Assembly: GCA_000277545.1 (NCBI GenBank)
Contig: AKXM01000043.1
Location: forward strand, 1-64,000
Reading direction: 5' to 3'
Source of the DNA: Enterobacter sp. Ag1
Lineage (GTDB): Bacteria > Pseudomonadota > Gammaproteobacteria > Enterobacterales > Enterobacteriaceae
Length of the DNA: 64,000 bases
Made by a program: the position numbers and the translations under genes
Notes under the pieces: model-generated
Database searches by the model: none
The model's input: only the letters and a program-made list of their open reading frames with translations
Told to the model about the DNA's origin: nothing
Shown: in pieces, positions 30,700 through 41,368 of the stretch
How positions within the stretch are numbered: the first letter of the stretch is position 1
Layout of the letters: each line of letters opens with the position of its first letter

Positions 30700-30806
30700 A
30701 ACGCTGTTCCATGTTGAAAGTGTCGAAGTCTTCTTTGCATCTGTGGATAATACGCATATTTCGCCGGAAGTGGTATCCGGCATGACTAAAAACCGGGCAG
30801 GGCGTG

Positions 30807-31175
30807 ATGGACATTGTATTTATAGAGCAACTTTCGGTAATCACCACTATTGGTGTTTACGACTGGGAACAAACCATTGAACAGAAGCTGGTGTTCGATA
30901 TCGAAATGGCCTGGGATAACCGCAAAGCCGCAGGCAGTGATGATGTCAGCGACTGCCTCAGCTATGCGGATGTCAGCGAAGCGGTTATAAAGCACGTGAG
31001 CGGGGGGCGTTTTGCGCTGGTGGAGCGCGTTGCTGAAGAGGTTGCGGAACTGCTGCTGACCCGCTTTAATTCACCGTGGATTCGGCTGAAGGTGAGCAAG
31101 CCCGGCGCTGTTGCACAGGCCGCTAACGTGGGCGTTATCATCGAGCGTGGCGGTAATCTGAAACAAAGCAAATAA
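30807..31175 (+). CDS. folB: Dihydroneopterin aldolase
   Basis: FolB cleaves dihydroneopterin to the pterin precursor of folate. The 122-residue protein starts [22 protein letters not shown], with the catalytic Lys in LKVSKPGAV. Length is that of E. coli. ATG at 30807 follows a GTG; the ATG is the conserved start. Confidence 0.97.
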   Translation: MDIVFIEQLSVITTIGVYDWEQTIEQKLVFDIEMAWDNRKAAGSDDVSDCLSYADVSEAVIKHVSGGRFALVERVAEEVAELLLTRFNSPWIRLKVSKPGAVAQAANVGVIIERGGNLKQSK

Positions 31176-31290
31176 TGGGCTGAACGTTAAACCAAACGGC
31201 GAAAGGCTGGTCTTAACGATGTATCTTTTTGCGGCAGGCGTCAAACGTGTGCCGTTTTTTTGTGTTCGTTTTCGGGATGAGGGGTAAGTG

Positions 31291-32112
31291 ATGAGCGATT
31301 TACCAACGTTGGCGATAGCCGCCATTCTTGGCGTTGTGGAAGGTTTAACGGAGTTTTTACCGGTATCGTCTACCGGGCACATGATCATCGTAGGGCATCT
31401 TTTAGGCTTCGAGGGGCAAACGGCGGAAACCTTTGAAGTGGTTATTCAACTGGGTTCTATTCTCGCCGTGGTGGTGATGTTCTGGCGTCGTCTGTTTGGT
31501 TTGATTGGTATCCACTTTGGTCGTCCTCCTGAGCATGAAGGGGTAGGTACCGGCCGTCTTTCTCTGATTCATATTTTGCTTGCTATGATCCCGGCGGTAG
31601 TGCTCGGCCTTGTCCTGCACGATGCCATTAAATCGCTGTTTAACCCGGTCAACGTGATGTATGCCCTGGTGGTTGGCGGCGTGCTGCTGATTGTCGCCGA
31701 GTGCTTTAAGCCAAAGGTACCGCGTGCCGTAGGCGTGGACGACATCACCTATCGTCAGGCGTTTATGATTGGCTGCTTCCAGTGTCTGGCGCTTTGGCCG
31801 GGGTTCTCTCGTTCCGGGGCAACGATTTCCGGTGGGATGCTGATGGGCGTTAGTCGCTATGCGGCTTCTGAGTTCTCATTCCTGCTGGCGGTGCCAATGA
31901 TGATGGGGGCGACGGCGCTTGATCTCTACAAGAGCATCGGCTTCCTGACGATGGGTGATCTGCCGATGTTTGCCGTGGGCTTTGTCACGGCGTTTATCGT
32001 GGCGCTGGTCGCCATCAAAACCTTCCTGCAACTCATCAAGCGTATTTCGTTTATTCCGTTTGCGATTTACCGTTTTATTGTTGCCGCCGTGGTGTTCTTT
32101 ATCTTCACCTAG
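31291..32112 (+). CDS. bacA: Undecaprenyl-diphosphatase
   Basis: BacA (UppP) removes a phosphate from undecaprenyl diphosphate to recycle the lipid carrier for cell-wall synthesis and raises resistance to bacitracin. The 273-residue membrane protein has the motifs [14 protein letters not shown] and [16 protein letters not shown] at 31291 follows GGGGTAA. Downstream the cca gene converges. Confidence 0.97.
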   Translation: MSDLPTLAIAAILGVVEGLTEFLPVSSTGHMIIVGHLLGFEGQTAETFEVVIQLGSILAVVVMFWRRLFGLIGIHFGRPPEHEGVGTGRLSLIHILLAMIPAVVLGLVLHDAIKSLFNPVNVMYALVVGGVLLIVAECFKPKVPRAVGVDDITYRQAFMIGCFQCLALWPGFSRSGATISGGMLMGVSRYAASEFSFLLAVPMMMGATALDLYKSIGFLTMGDLPMFAVGFVTAFIVALVAIKTFLQLIKRISFIPFAIYRFIVAAVVFFIFT

Positions 32113-32124
32113 TGGCAGCGGCCC

Positions 32125-33366
32125 TCAGCCTTGCGGCTGGGGGCAATTCGCTTCCTTCCAGGCCGCAACGGCCTTAATTCTCCGCTTCGTTAATTCTTCA
32201 CGGATCGCCGGGCCGCTGAAGCCTGCTTCTATCACTTCTTTATTGGTTACGCTCTGCGCGGCAACCCAGGCCGCGCGAAGCATTCTGCCCTGCGGATAAT
32301 CGCTGGCCTCAAAGCCGGTGCGCCCGCGAGCATCTGCTTCGCTGGTTAAGGCGATTTGGTCCACGCGCTGCGGCTTGCGCCAGGCGTCAATGGCGTCGAA
32401 CAGCTTGATCACCGTTTTGGGCTGCAAAATCGGGAAGGTATGGATCAGGTCGTGGAATTCTGCGACCAGTTTAGCCAGATCACGAATCTCGTTTGGTACG
32501 CGCAGGCGAGCACAAAGTTGCTCCACAAGCTTAACGCCCGCCGGGCCGTGGCCGTGGTGGCTGGGCCATTTTTCCTTTGGCGTCAGCCCTTTTCCGAGAT
32601 CGTGACACAGCGTGGCGAAACGCACATCTACCGCCGGGCTAAGCTGCGCTGCAATAGACAGCGTCATCAACGTATGAATACCGGTGTCGATCTCCGGATG
32701 CCATTTGGCCGGCGCGGGGACACCGTAAAGCGCGTCGATTTCCGGGAACAGAACTTTCAGGGCGCCGCATTCGCGTAGTACGGCAAAAAAGACCTGCGGA
32801 TTGCGGCTGGTCAGCGCATTTTCCGTCTCTTTCCACACGCGTTCGGCGGTGAGATGCGCAATTTCGCCGTTGTCCGTCATGGAGCGCATCAGGGCGAGTG
32901 TTTCTGGCGCTATCTGGAAATTAAGATGGGCATAACGTGCAGCAAAACGCGCCACGCGCAGCACGCGCAGCGGGTCTTCATTGAACGCCGGTGAAACATG
33001 GCGAAGCAGGCGACGCTCGATATCGGCAAGGCCGTTATACGGGTCGATAAGCTCGCCATTCTCATCCTGGGCAATAGCGTTGATCGTCAGGTCGCGACGC
33101 AGGAGATCCTGTTCAAGCGTGACGTCCGGGGCCGAATAGCAGGTAAAGCCGGTATAACCCTGGCCCGATTTCCTTTCGGTACGGGCCAGCGCATACTCTT
33201 CGTGGGATTGAGGATGCAGAAACACCGGGAAGTCTTTTCCGACCTGCTCGTAGCCTTCGTCCAGCATTTGCTGAGGCGTCGCCCCAACCACAACCCAGTC
33301 TTTATCCTTAACCGGCAGTTTTAATAACCCGTCACGAACCGCACCACCGACAAGATAAATCTTCAC
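32125..33366 (-). CDS. cca: CCA-adding tRNA nucleotidyltransferase, multifunctional
   Basis: Adds or repairs the 3' CCA of tRNA. The 413-residue enzyme has the class II nucleotidyltransferase head ([23 protein letters not shown]), the RRDLTINA motif and a C-terminal HD domain with [10 protein letters not shown] for phosphatase/phosphodiesterase activity. Place and length as in E. coli. Confidence 0.98.
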   Translation of the reverse strand: MKIYLVGGAVRDGLLKLPVKDKDWVVVGATPQQMLDEGYEQVGKDFPVFLHPQSHEEYALARTERKSGQGYTGFTCYSAPDVTLEQDLLRRDLTINAIAQDENGELIDPYNGLADIERRLLRHVSPAFNEDPLRVLRVARFAARYAHLNFQIAPETLALMRSMTDNGEIAHLTAERVWKETENALTSRNPQVFFAVLRECGALKVLFPEIDALYGVPAPAKWHPEIDTGIHTLMTLSIAAQLSPAVDVRFATLCHDLGKGLTPKEKWPSHHGHGPAGVKLVEQLCARLRVPNEIRDLAKLVAEFHDLIHTFPILQPKTVIKLFDAIDAWRKPQRVDQIALTSEADARGRTGFEASDYPQGRMLRAAWVAAQSVTNKEVIEAGFSGPAIREELTKRRIKAVAAWKEANCPQPQG

Positions 33367-33447
33367 GCTTTACACCCCAGGCACCGTTATTGAACCACGA
33401 ATGGTAAGTGTAGATGCGAGGGGGAATCAACGGCTAATGTGCCGTCG

Positions 33448-34068
33448 CTAGTTCATCCAGCGGTCTTTCTTCTTGCGGCTTGGGATCATGTGCGGAAGCA
33501 GCAGGCCAATCAGCAGGCCAAACCCTGCCACGCCGCCGCCGTACATAAACCATTGCATGATGATGGCACGCTGTTTGTCGTCAAGCTGGACGTTGGCGGC
33601 ATCCACCTTTTTCTTGGCGACGATAAGCTGGTTTTTGAGCTGCTGATTCTCGTCCTTCAGGCCATTAATCACGGTGTCGCTCTGGGCCACTTTCTGCTGC
33701 ATTTCAGCGGTACGCTGGTTCCAGGTCGTGTCGATGTTGTTCAGCTTGTCGGTCAGCGTTTTGACCTGGTTTTCCAGATCGGGAACGCGGGTACGCAGGC
33801 TTGGGGTGGTGCTTAGCTGCGCGAGGGGGATCCAGGAGGTACGCCCGTTGCTGTCACGTACCTGGCCGTATTTGGTTTCTTCGTTGCTTTGCAGCAGCGT
33901 GACTTGTTCCCCTGCGTTGACGGTGCCAACCAGGCGGTAGTTATCGCCCGGGCCGCTGCGGACCCAGGTGTTTAATTCATCAGAGACATAACGTTTTTCT
34001 TCGGCATGAGCCACGACGGAAACGCTAAGGGAGAGCAAAGTGAGGCAAATCAGGCGTAATTTCTGCAT
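33448..34068 (-). CDS. ygiM: SH3-domain membrane protein YgiM
   Basis: The 206-residue protein has a signal peptide (ends VVAHA-EE), a bacterial SH3 domain (LNTWVRSGPGDNYRLVGTVNAGEQVTLL), a long coiled coil (about 95-155, with QVKTLTDKLNNIDTTWNQRTAEM) and one C-terminal helix (MQWFMYGGGVAGFGLLIGLLL) with basic tail KKKD. Function unknown in detail; conserved before ygiF. Confidence 0.93.
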   Translation of the reverse strand: MQKLRLICLTLLSLSVSVVAHAEEKRYVSDELNTWVRSGPGDNYRLVGTVNAGEQVTLLQSNEETKYGQVRDSNGRTSWIPLAQLSTTPSLRTRVPDLENQVKTLTDKLNNIDTTWNQRTAEMQQKVAQSDTVINGLKDENQQLKNQLIVAKKKVDAANVQLDDKQRAIIMQWFMYGGGVAGFGLLIGLLLPHMIPSRKKKDRWMN

Positions 34069-34303
34069 TATTTCGTCGTTATTTTCATAAAGTGTGGAAC
34101 GATAGTAGTGGCAACAGTCTGACGGCGCAATCCGTAAACCTGAATGAGAATCATCCTGATGTCAATTTGACCACCCGGTGTTCCCGCCCTACCGCAAATT
34201 CGCTACCCGACAGGGTATTTTGTCGTACTATTACAGACCTAATCGACGCTATTTAGTTCGCCAGGCGATCGCCTGGTGTGACGTAAACATAAGTAAAGAA
34301 GAC

Positions 34304-35602
34304 ATGGCCCAGGAAATCGAACTTAAATTCATCGTTAATCCTGTAGCGCTTGACGCGCTGCGCGACAAATTAAATGCCCTGCCGAGCGAGCACAGCGACC
34401 CGCGTCAGTTGCTCAATATTTATTATGAAACGGCGGATAACCTGCTGCGCCGCCACGACATGGGGCTACGTATTCGCGGCGATGCCGGGCAATACGAAAT
34501 GACGATGAAAATCGCCGGGCGAGTGACCGGTGGGCTGCATCAGCGCCCTGAATACAACGTGGCGCTAAGCAAGCCCGAGCTGGATCTTGCTTTACTGCCA
34601 GCAGAAGTTTGGCCGGAAGGGCTGGACGTGGCGACTTTACAGGCCGACGTGAAGCCGCTGTTCAGTACGGATTTTGCGCGCGAAAAGTGGGTAGTTACTC
34701 ACGGTGAAAGCCGCATTGAACTGGCGTTGGATCTGGGTGAAGTGAAAGCCGGTGAGCACCAGACGCCCATCTGCGAGCTTGAACTTGAGCTGCTGAGCGG
34801 TGAGACGGTGGATTTACTGGCCCTGGCGGAAAGTCTGGTCACCGAACCTGGCCTGCGTCAGGGCAGCCTGAGCAAGGCGGCACGGGGCTATCACCTGGCC
34901 CAGGGCAATGCGGTGCGCGAAGTGAAACCGCTGGGCGTGCTGTATCCGCCGGCTAAAGCCAACGTTGAGCAGGGGCTGGAAGGTGCTCTGGAGCTGGCGC
35001 TCGCCCACTGGCTGTACCATGAAGAATTATGGCTTAGCGGCGCGAAAGCGGCTAAGCAGCAGGTGATTGACGCCGTGGGCCTGGTGCGCCATGCCCTCGC
35101 GCTTTTTGGCGGCATCATTCCAAGAAAAGCGAGCACCCACTTACGTGAGCAGCTGATTGCGCTCGAAGCACGCTTTGCCGGTGACGAAAAAGCTGAAGTG
35201 ATTGTCTATAGCGCGCAGGCGAGCAGCGCTAAGCTGGCGCTGACCCGCTGGCTGGTGGAGCGCCAGTGGCAGCCGTTCATTGATGAGAAAGGCCGCGCGA
35301 AGCTGGATAGTTCCTTTAAACGTTTCGCGGATACGCATCTTTCCCGCCATGCGGCTGAGTTAAAAGAGACGTTCCAGCGCCCGCTGGGGGATGCATACGC
35401 AGACCAGTTACCGCGTCTGGCGCGTGAGACGGATGCTATCCGCCTGCTGGCCGGGGTGTACAGCGATGCGCAAACCCAGCCGTGGCTGGAAAACTGGCAG
35501 GGGTTGCGTCACGCCATTGTTACCCGCCAGCGCATAGAAATTGAGCATTACCGAAACGAAGCGATCTCGCAGGCGCCTTTCTGGCTGCACAGCGGGAAAT
35601 AA
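34304..35602 (+). CDS. ygiF: Inorganic triphosphatase
   Basis: The 432-residue protein has an N-terminal CYTH domain (EIELKF start, MGLRIRGD, YEMTMKIAG) that hydrolyses inorganic triphosphate, and a C-terminal CHAD domain (from about 220; HWLYHEELW, LVRHALALFGGII) that binds polyphosphate. ATG at 34304 matches homologues. 24 bases before glnE, as in E. coli. Confidence 0.94.
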   Translation: MAQEIELKFIVNPVALDALRDKLNALPSEHSDPRQLLNIYYETADNLLRRHDMGLRIRGDAGQYEMTMKIAGRVTGGLHQRPEYNVALSKPELDLALLPAEVWPEGLDVATLQADVKPLFSTDFAREKWVVTHGESRIELALDLGEVKAGEHQTPICELELELLSGETVDLLALAESLVTEPGLRQGSLSKAARGYHLAQGNAVREVKPLGVLYPPAKANVEQGLEGALELALAHWLYHEELWLSGAKAAKQQVIDAVGLVRHALALFGGIIPRKASTHLREQLIALEARFAGDEKAEVIVYSAQASSAKLALTRWLVERQWQPFIDEKGRAKLDSSFKRFADTHLSRHAAELKETFQRPLGDAYADQLPRLARETDAIRLLAGVYSDAQTQPWLENWQGLRHAIVTRQRIEIEHYRNEAISQAPFWLHSGK

Positions 35603-35625
35603 TAGACTGGTAACGGATACCCACC

Positions 35626-38484
35626 ATGATGGCGCTGACCCCTTTGTTACAGCAGCACCTGCAGGCGTTTTTACCGCGCCTGCCGCAAGAGATTGACTCC
35701 CTGACACTGAGCGAAGAAGCTCGCGCGGTGCTGGCGATAAGTGATTTTGTTGGTGACAGCGTGGTGGCGTATCCCGCCTGGCTGCAAACCCTGCAGCAGG
35801 ACGCCCCTACGGCTGACGAATGGCAACATTATGCCGCCTGGCTGCAGCAGGATCTGCAGGATGTGCACGACGAAGCGGCGTTGATGAAAGCGCTGCGGTT
35901 TTTCCGTCGCCGTATCATGGTGCGTATCGCCTGGGCGCAGTCGCTGGAGCAGGTGGATACGCAAAGCACGCTGCAGCAGCTGAGCGTGCTGGCAGAAACG
36001 CTGATTGTTGCCGCCCGTGACTGGCTTTATGCCGCCTGCTGCCGCGAATGGGGCACGCCTTGCAACGCCGCCGGTGAGCCGCAGCCGCTGCTGATCCTTG
36101 GCATGGGCAAGCTGGGCGGAGGCGAACTGAATTTCTCTTCCGATATCGACCTGATTTTTGCCTGGCCGGAAAACGGCTCCACCCAGGGCGGGCGCCGTGA
36201 ACTGGATAACGCCCAGTTCTTCACCCGCATGGGGCAGCGCCTGATTAAAGTCCTCGACCAGCCAACGCAGGACGGCTTTGTGTACCGCGTGGATATGCGT
36301 CTGCGTCCGTTTGGCGACAGCGGTCCGCTGGTACTGAGCTTTGCCGCGCTGGAAGATTATTACCAGGAGCAGGGGCGCGACTGGGAACGCTACGCGATGG
36401 TAAAAGCGCGGATTATGGGCGACAACGACGATGTCTGGAGCCAGGAGCTACGCAACATGCTGCGGCCATTTGTGTTCCGCCGCTACATCGACTTCAGCGT
36501 GATTCAGTCCCTGCGAAACATGAAGGGCATGATTGCCCGCGAAGTCCGTCGCCGTGGGCTAACGGACAATATTAAGCTCGGCGCCGGCGGCATTCGCGAA
36601 ACCGAGTTTATCGTGCAGGTCTTCCAGCTCATCCGCGGTGGCCGGGAGCCTTCTCTGCAGTCCCGTTCGCTGCTGCCTACCCTGGAAGCCATTCAACAGC
36701 TTCATCTGCTGCCGGAAGAAGATGCCCAGAAACTGCGTGCGGCTTACCTCTACCTGCGTCGGCTGGAAAACTTACTGCAAAGCATCAACGACGAGCAGAC
36801 GCAGACCTTGCCCGGTGACGATCTAAACCGTGCCCGGCTGGCCTGGGCGATGCAGGCGACTGACTGGGAAGCCCTGCAGCAAACGCTGCAGCTGCATATG
36901 AACGACGTGCGTCAGGTCTTTAACGATCTGATTGGCGACGATGAGCCGGAGGCCGGTGAAGATAAAGTTGCTGAAGGCTGGCGCGAGCTGTGGATCGACG
37001 CCCTGGACGCCGATGAAAACACGGCGGTGCTGAGTCATTTGAGCGCTGAGGCGCGGGCAGAGTTACTGAAGCAAGTTAGCCATTTCCGGCAGGAGATCGA
37101 CAAGCGCACCATTGGCCCACGTGGCCGCCAGGTGCTGGATCAACTTCTGCCGCACCTGCTGAGTGAAGTCTGTTCACGGGCCGACGCGCCGCTGACGTTT
37201 TCCCGTCTGACGCCGCTGCTGTTTGGGATCCTCACCCGCACAACCTATCTGGAACTGTTAAGTGAATTCCCCGGCGCGCTTAAACACCTGATTACGCTCT
37301 GTGCGGCCTCGCCGATGATTGCCGCGCAGCTTGCCAGCTATCCGCTGCTGCTGGATGAACTGCTCGACCCTAATACGCTGTATCAGCCCACGGCAATGGA
37401 CGCCTATCGCGACGAACTGCGTCAATATCTGCTGCGCGTGCCGGACGAAGACGAAGAGCAGCAGCTGGAAGCGTTGCGTCAGTTCAAGCAGGCGCAGATG
37501 CTGCGCGTGGCGGCGGCCGATATCGCTGGCACCTTGCCGGTGATGAAGGTCAGCGACCATCTGACCTGGCTTGCGGAAGCGATTCTCGATGCGGTGGTGC
37601 AGCGTGCCTGGGCGCAAATGGTGGCGCGCTACGGCCAGCCTCGTCATTTGCAGGACAGAGAAGGGCGCGGCTTTGCCGTGCTGGGCTATGGCAAACTCGG
37701 TGGCTGGGAGCTGGGCTACAGTTCCGATCTGGATCTGGTTTTCCTGCATGATTGCCCGATGGAAGTGATGACGGACGGCGAGCGTGAAATCGATGGCCGT
37801 CAGTTCTATCTGCGCCTGGCGCAGCGCATCATGCATCTGTTTAGCACTCGTACCTCAACCGGGATTTTGTACGAAGTTGACGCTCGCCTCAGGCCGTCCG
37901 GTGCGGCAGGTATGCTGGTCACCACCGCAGAATCGTTTGCTGATTATCAGAAGAATGAAGCCTGGACCTGGGAACATCAGGCGCTGGTTCGCGCCCGCGT
38001 GGTGTACGGCGATCCGGCGCTTAACCGCCAGTTTGACGCCATCCGCCGCGAGATCCTGTGCACGCCGCGTGAAGGGGAAGCCCTGCAGGTAGAAGTGCGC
38101 GAGATGCGTGAAAAAATGCGCGCGCATTTGGGCAATAAGCACCGCGATCGCTTTGATATTAAAGCCGATGAGGGTGGGATCACCGACATCGAATTTATTA
38201 CGCAATATCTGGTGCTGCGCTATGCCAGCGAAGCGCCGAAGCTAACCCGCTGGTCCGATAACGTGCGCATCCTGGAACTGATGGCGCAGAACGACATCAT
38301 GGATGAAGCCGAGGCCAAAGCGTTGACGCATGCCTATGTCACGCTGCGGGATGAATTGCACCATCTGGCGCTGCAGGAATTGCCGGGCCACGTTGCGCTG
38401 GACGCCTTTGCGAAAGAGCGTGAGCAGGTGCGTAGGAGCTGGCAAACCTGGCTTGGCGAGCCGCAAACGCACGCGGGAGAGTAA
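35626..38484 (+). CDS. glnE: Glutamine synthetase adenylyltransferase/deadenylase
   Basis: GlnE adds AMP to glutamine synthetase when nitrogen is plentiful and removes it when scarce, under PII control. The 952-residue protein has two nucleotidyltransferase domains: removal at the N-terminal [15 protein letters not shown] and addition at the C-terminal [16 protein letters not shown] second in-frame ATG at 35629 could be the start. hldE follows by 49 bases. Confidence 0.98.
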   Translation: MMALTPLLQQHLQAFLPRLPQEIDSLTLSEEARAVLAISDFVGDSVVAYPAWLQTLQQDAPTADEWQHYAAWLQQDLQDVHDEAALMKALRFFRRRIMVRIAWAQSLEQVDTQSTLQQLSVLAETLIVAARDWLYAACCREWGTPCNAAGEPQPLLILGMGKLGGGELNFSSDIDLIFAWPENGSTQGGRRELDNAQFFTRMGQRLIKVLDQPTQDGFVYRVDMRLRPFGDSGPLVLSFAALEDYYQEQGRDWERYAMVKARIMGDNDDVWSQELRNMLRPFVFRRYIDFSVIQSLRNMKGMIAREVRRRGLTDNIKLGAGGIRETEFIVQVFQLIRGGREPSLQSRSLLPTLEAIQQLHLLPEEDAQKLRAAYLYLRRLENLLQSINDEQTQTLPGDDLNRARLAWAMQATDWEALQQTLQLHMNDVRQVFNDLIGDDEPEAGEDKVAEGWRELWIDALDADENTAVLSHLSAEARAELLKQVSHFRQEIDKRTIGPRGRQVLDQLLPHLLSEVCSRADAPLTFSRLTPLLFGILTRTTYLELLSEFPGALKHLITLCAASPMIAAQLASYPLLLDELLDPNTLYQPTAMDAYRDELRQYLLRVPDEDEEQQLEALRQFKQAQMLRVAAADIAGTLPVMKVSDHLTWLAEAILDAVVQRAWAQMVARYGQPRHLQDREGRGFAVLGYGKLGGWELGYSSDLDLVFLHDCPMEVMTDGEREIDGRQFYLRLAQRIMHLFSTRTSTGILYEVDARLRPSGAAGMLVTTAESFADYQKNEAWTWEHQALVRARVVYGDPALNRQFDAIRREILCTPREGEALQVEVREMREKMRAHLGNKHRDRFDIKADEGGITDIEFITQYLVLRYASEAPKLTRWSDNVRILELMAQNDIMDEAEAKALTHAYVTLRDELHHLALQELPGHVALDAFAKEREQVRRSWQTWLGEPQTHAGE

Positions 38485-38533
38485 TTATGTTATCATCCCG
38501 CGCAAAATTTTATCCCTCGCTGGAGAGTCAGGA

Positions 38534-39961
38534 ATGAAAGTAACGCTGCCCGAATACAGCCGTGCAGGCGTCATGGTGGTTGGTGATGTGATGCTGGATC
38601 GCTACTGGTACGGCCCAACCAGTCGTATTTCGCCGGAAGCCCCGGTGCCGGTGGTGAAAGTCGATACCATCGAAGAACGCCCTGGTGGCGCGGCTAACGT
38701 GGCGATGAACATTGCTTCGCTGGGCGCGAATTCTCGCCTGGTTGGCCTGACCGGCATTGACGATGCGGCGCGCGCGCTCAGCCAGAGCCTGGCCGGGGTC
38801 AACGTGAAGTGTGACTTCGTTTCTGTTCCGACTCACCCGACGATTACCAAGCTGCGCGTGCTATCCCGCAACCAGCAGCTGATTCGCCTCGACTTCGAAG
38901 AAGGGTTTGAGGGCGTCGATCCTGAGCCGCTGCACGAACGTATCAGCCAGGCGCTGCCGCAAATTGGTGCGCTGGTGCTTTCCGACTACGCAAAAGGCGC
39001 TCTGGCGACCGTACAGCAGATGATTCGCTTGGCTCGCGAAGCCAAAGTCCCGGTGCTCATCGACCCGAAAGGGACAGACTTTGAGCGCTACCGTGGCGCA
39101 ACGCTGCTGACCCCGAACCTTTCAGAATTTGAAGCCGTGGTCGGCAAGTGCAAAACCGAAGCCGAGCTGGTGGAACGTGGCATGAAGCTTATCGCCGATT
39201 ATGAACTGTCGGCGCTGCTGGTGACGCGTTCAGAGCAAGGCATGACGCTTCTGCAGCCGGGCATTGAGCCTTTCCATCTGCCGACTCAGGCGCAGGAAGT
39301 CTATGACGTGACCGGGGCCGGTGACACGGTGATCGGCGTGCTGGCGGCAACGCTTGCGGCGGGGAACTCGCTGGAAGAAGCCTGTTACTTCGCGAATGCC
39401 GCAGCTGGCGTGGTGGTTGGCAAGCTGGGGACATCAACCGTTTCTCCGGTCGAGCTGGAAAACGCGGTGCGCGGTCGCGCGGAAACGGGTTTTGGCGTGA
39501 TGACCGAAGCCGAGCTGAAAGTTGCGGTTGCCGCTGCCCGCAAGCGCGGTGAGCGCGTGGTGATGACCAACGGCGTGTTCGATATTCTGCATGCGGGCCA
39601 TGTTTCCTATCTGGCCAACGCGCGCAAGCTGGGTGACCGCCTGATTGTCGCGGTTAACAGCGATGCGTCAACCAAACGCCTGAAAGGGGAAACCCGGCCG
39701 GTTAACCCGCAGGATCAGCGCATGATCGTGCTGGCTGCGCTGGAAGCGGTGGACTGGGTGGTACTGTTTGAAGAAGACACGCCTCAGCGCCTGATTGGTG
39801 AAGTCCTGCCGGATCGTTTAGTGAAGGGCGGCGACTACAAACCAGAACAGATTGCCGGGAGCAAAGAAGTTTGGGCCAACGGCGGGGAAGTGATGGTACT
39901 GAACTTCGAAGATGGCTGCTCCACCACCAATATCATCAAGAAGATTCAAAATAACGGCTAA
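38534..39961 (+). CDS. hldE: Bifunctional heptose kinase/adenylyltransferase
   Basis: Makes ADP-heptose for the LPS core. The 475-residue protein has an N-terminal PfkB kinase ([20 protein letters not shown]) and a C-terminal cytidylyltransferase-like domain ([16 protein letters not shown]). ATG at 38534 follows CAGGA and gives [12 protein letters not shown], the family start. Confidence 0.97.
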   Translation: MKVTLPEYSRAGVMVVGDVMLDRYWYGPTSRISPEAPVPVVKVDTIEERPGGAANVAMNIASLGANSRLVGLTGIDDAARALSQSLAGVNVKCDFVSVPTHPTITKLRVLSRNQQLIRLDFEEGFEGVDPEPLHERISQALPQIGALVLSDYAKGALATVQQMIRLAREAKVPVLIDPKGTDFERYRGATLLTPNLSEFEAVVGKCKTEAELVERGMKLIADYELSALLVTRSEQGMTLLQPGIEPFHLPTQAQEVYDVTGAGDTVIGVLAATLAAGNSLEEACYFANAAAGVVVGKLGTSTVSPVELENAVRGRAETGFGVMTEAELKVAVAAARKRGERVVMTNGVFDILHAGHVSYLANARKLGDRLIVAVNSDASTKRLKGETRPVNPQDQRMIVLAALEAVDWVVLFEEDTPQRLIGEVLPDRLVKGGDYKPEQIAGSKEVWANGGEVMVLNFEDGCSTTNIIKKIQNNG

Positions 39962-39973
39962 ATTGGCCGTTAA

Positions 39974-40009
39974 GAAAAAAGCCTCTCGTTTGAGAGGCTT
40001 TTCTGTTTC
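39974..40009. terminator. Terminator after hldE
   Basis: AAAAAAGCCTCTC / GAGAGGCTTTTCT stem with GTTT loop, between convergent hldE and adeQ-like gene; it ends at the stop codon of the latter. Confidence 0.85.
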
Positions 40010-41352
40010 TAGTGCTTCACCAACGTGGCGAAGTAGTACGCCAGCGGAATGGCCAGCAGGTAAAGCCCCACCGGGATTTCACGCCATTTACCGGCAATCA
40101 CCTTAATGATGATATAGAACAGCAGGCCGCCAGCGATCCCGGTCCCGAAGCTGTTGGCGATAAGCGTGATCATCACCATCATCAGCACCGGCAGACCTTC
40201 GGTGAAGTTGCCCAGATCCACTTTGCGCAGGCCGCTGAACATGTTCAGGCCGATAAGGATCAGCGCGGGCGCGGTTGCCTCTTTCGGGATCATCAATGCC
40301 ACCGGGGTAAACAGCAGCATCAGCAGGAACATTACCGCTGCCGCCAGCGCGGTGAGGCCGGTTTTACCGCCCGCTTCTGCCGCCGCTGAAGACTCAATCA
40401 GCGCGGTAGCCGCCGGAATGCCGACCCACGGGCCTAGCGCGGCGGCAATAGAATCCACCATAAACGGGCGGTTGATGTGCGGCATGTTGCCATGTTCGTC
40501 CAGCAGGCCAGCTTCGCCACCCACCGCCAGCGTCGTGCCCATGGTGGAGAAAAACTCTGAGGCAAAGAAGACAAACAGGAACGGCAGGAAGGCGATATTC
40601 AGCGCGCCGAGCATATCCACGTGCCCCAGCACCGGCGTCAGCGAGTGCGGCATGGCGATAAAGCTCTGCGGCAGGTGAGTGACGCCCAGAGGAATACCGA
40701 CCAGAGTGGCAAACAGAATCGCCCATAAAATGGCTCCCGGCACGCGGCGAGCCTGAAGCGCAATCGCCAGGAACAGGCCGCACAACGCCACGACAGCGCC
40801 AGCAGAAGTGAAGTCACCGAGCGCCAGCGCGTTGGTTTTGGCGTTGGCGAGCACCAGCCCGGCGTTGCGGAAGCCCAGCACCGCAACAAACAGGCCGATG
40901 GAGGCCGTCAGCCCAAGCTTGATCGACTGCGGTACCGAGCGCGTGACCACTTCACGCAGGCCAAGACGGGTAAGCGCAAAGAACAGAATGCCTGACCAGC
41001 AGGCGATGCCGAGGCCAATCTGCCAGCCAATATGCTCGCTCCCGGCAAGCGTCACGCCGACCAGCACCGAACCGCCGATGCCCGGCCCGACAATAAACGG
41101 CAGGTTGCCGTAAAACGCCATCAGCAGCGTGCCGAGGACAAAAACAACGATCGTCCCGGTGGTTGCCGCGCCTTTATCCATCCCGCCCACGGCCAGCAGG
41201 CCAGGGATAACAACCAGCAAATAGGCGGCGGCGAGAAAGCCAGTGATGCCCGCGAGGCATTCGGTTTTCACTTTGCTTTGGCGGCTGCGAAGCTGGAATC
41301 GCCGCTCCAGCCAGCTTTCGCTGGCAGCCTGAGACACTGAATTTTCGGCCAT
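40009..41352 (-). CDS. adeQ: Adenine/purine permease, AzgA-type NCS2 transporter
   Basis: The 447-residue proton-driven permease (about 12 helices) has family blocks TECLAGITGFLAAAYLL and GIGGSVLVG, plus EFFSTMGTTLAVG and IESSAAAEAGGKTGL. E. coli places its adenine permease AdeQ (YicO) next to ade, as seen here, so adenine is the likely cargo; hypoxanthine/guanine cannot be excluded. ATG at 41352 follows GGAGAGCC. It lies 16 bases after ade in one unit. Confidence 0.88.
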   Translation of the reverse strand: MAENSVSQAASESWLERRFQLRSRQSKVKTECLAGITGFLAAAYLLVVIPGLLAVGGMDKGAATTGTIVVFVLGTLLMAFYGNLPFIVGPGIGGSVLVGVTLAGSEHIGWQIGLGIACWSGILFFALTRLGLREVVTRSVPQSIKLGLTASIGLFVAVLGFRNAGLVLANAKTNALALGDFTSAGAVVALCGLFLAIALQARRVPGAILWAILFATLVGIPLGVTHLPQSFIAMPHSLTPVLGHVDMLGALNIAFLPFLFVFFASEFFSTMGTTLAVGGEAGLLDEHGNMPHINRPFMVDSIAAALGPWVGIPAATALIESSAAAEAGGKTGLTALAAAVMFLLMLLFTPVALMIPKEATAPALILIGLNMFSGLRKVDLGNFTEGLPVLMMVMITLIANSFGTGIAGGLLFYIIIKVIAGKWREIPVGLYLLAIPLAYYFATLVKH

Positions 41353-41368
41353 TACTTGGCTCTCCGGA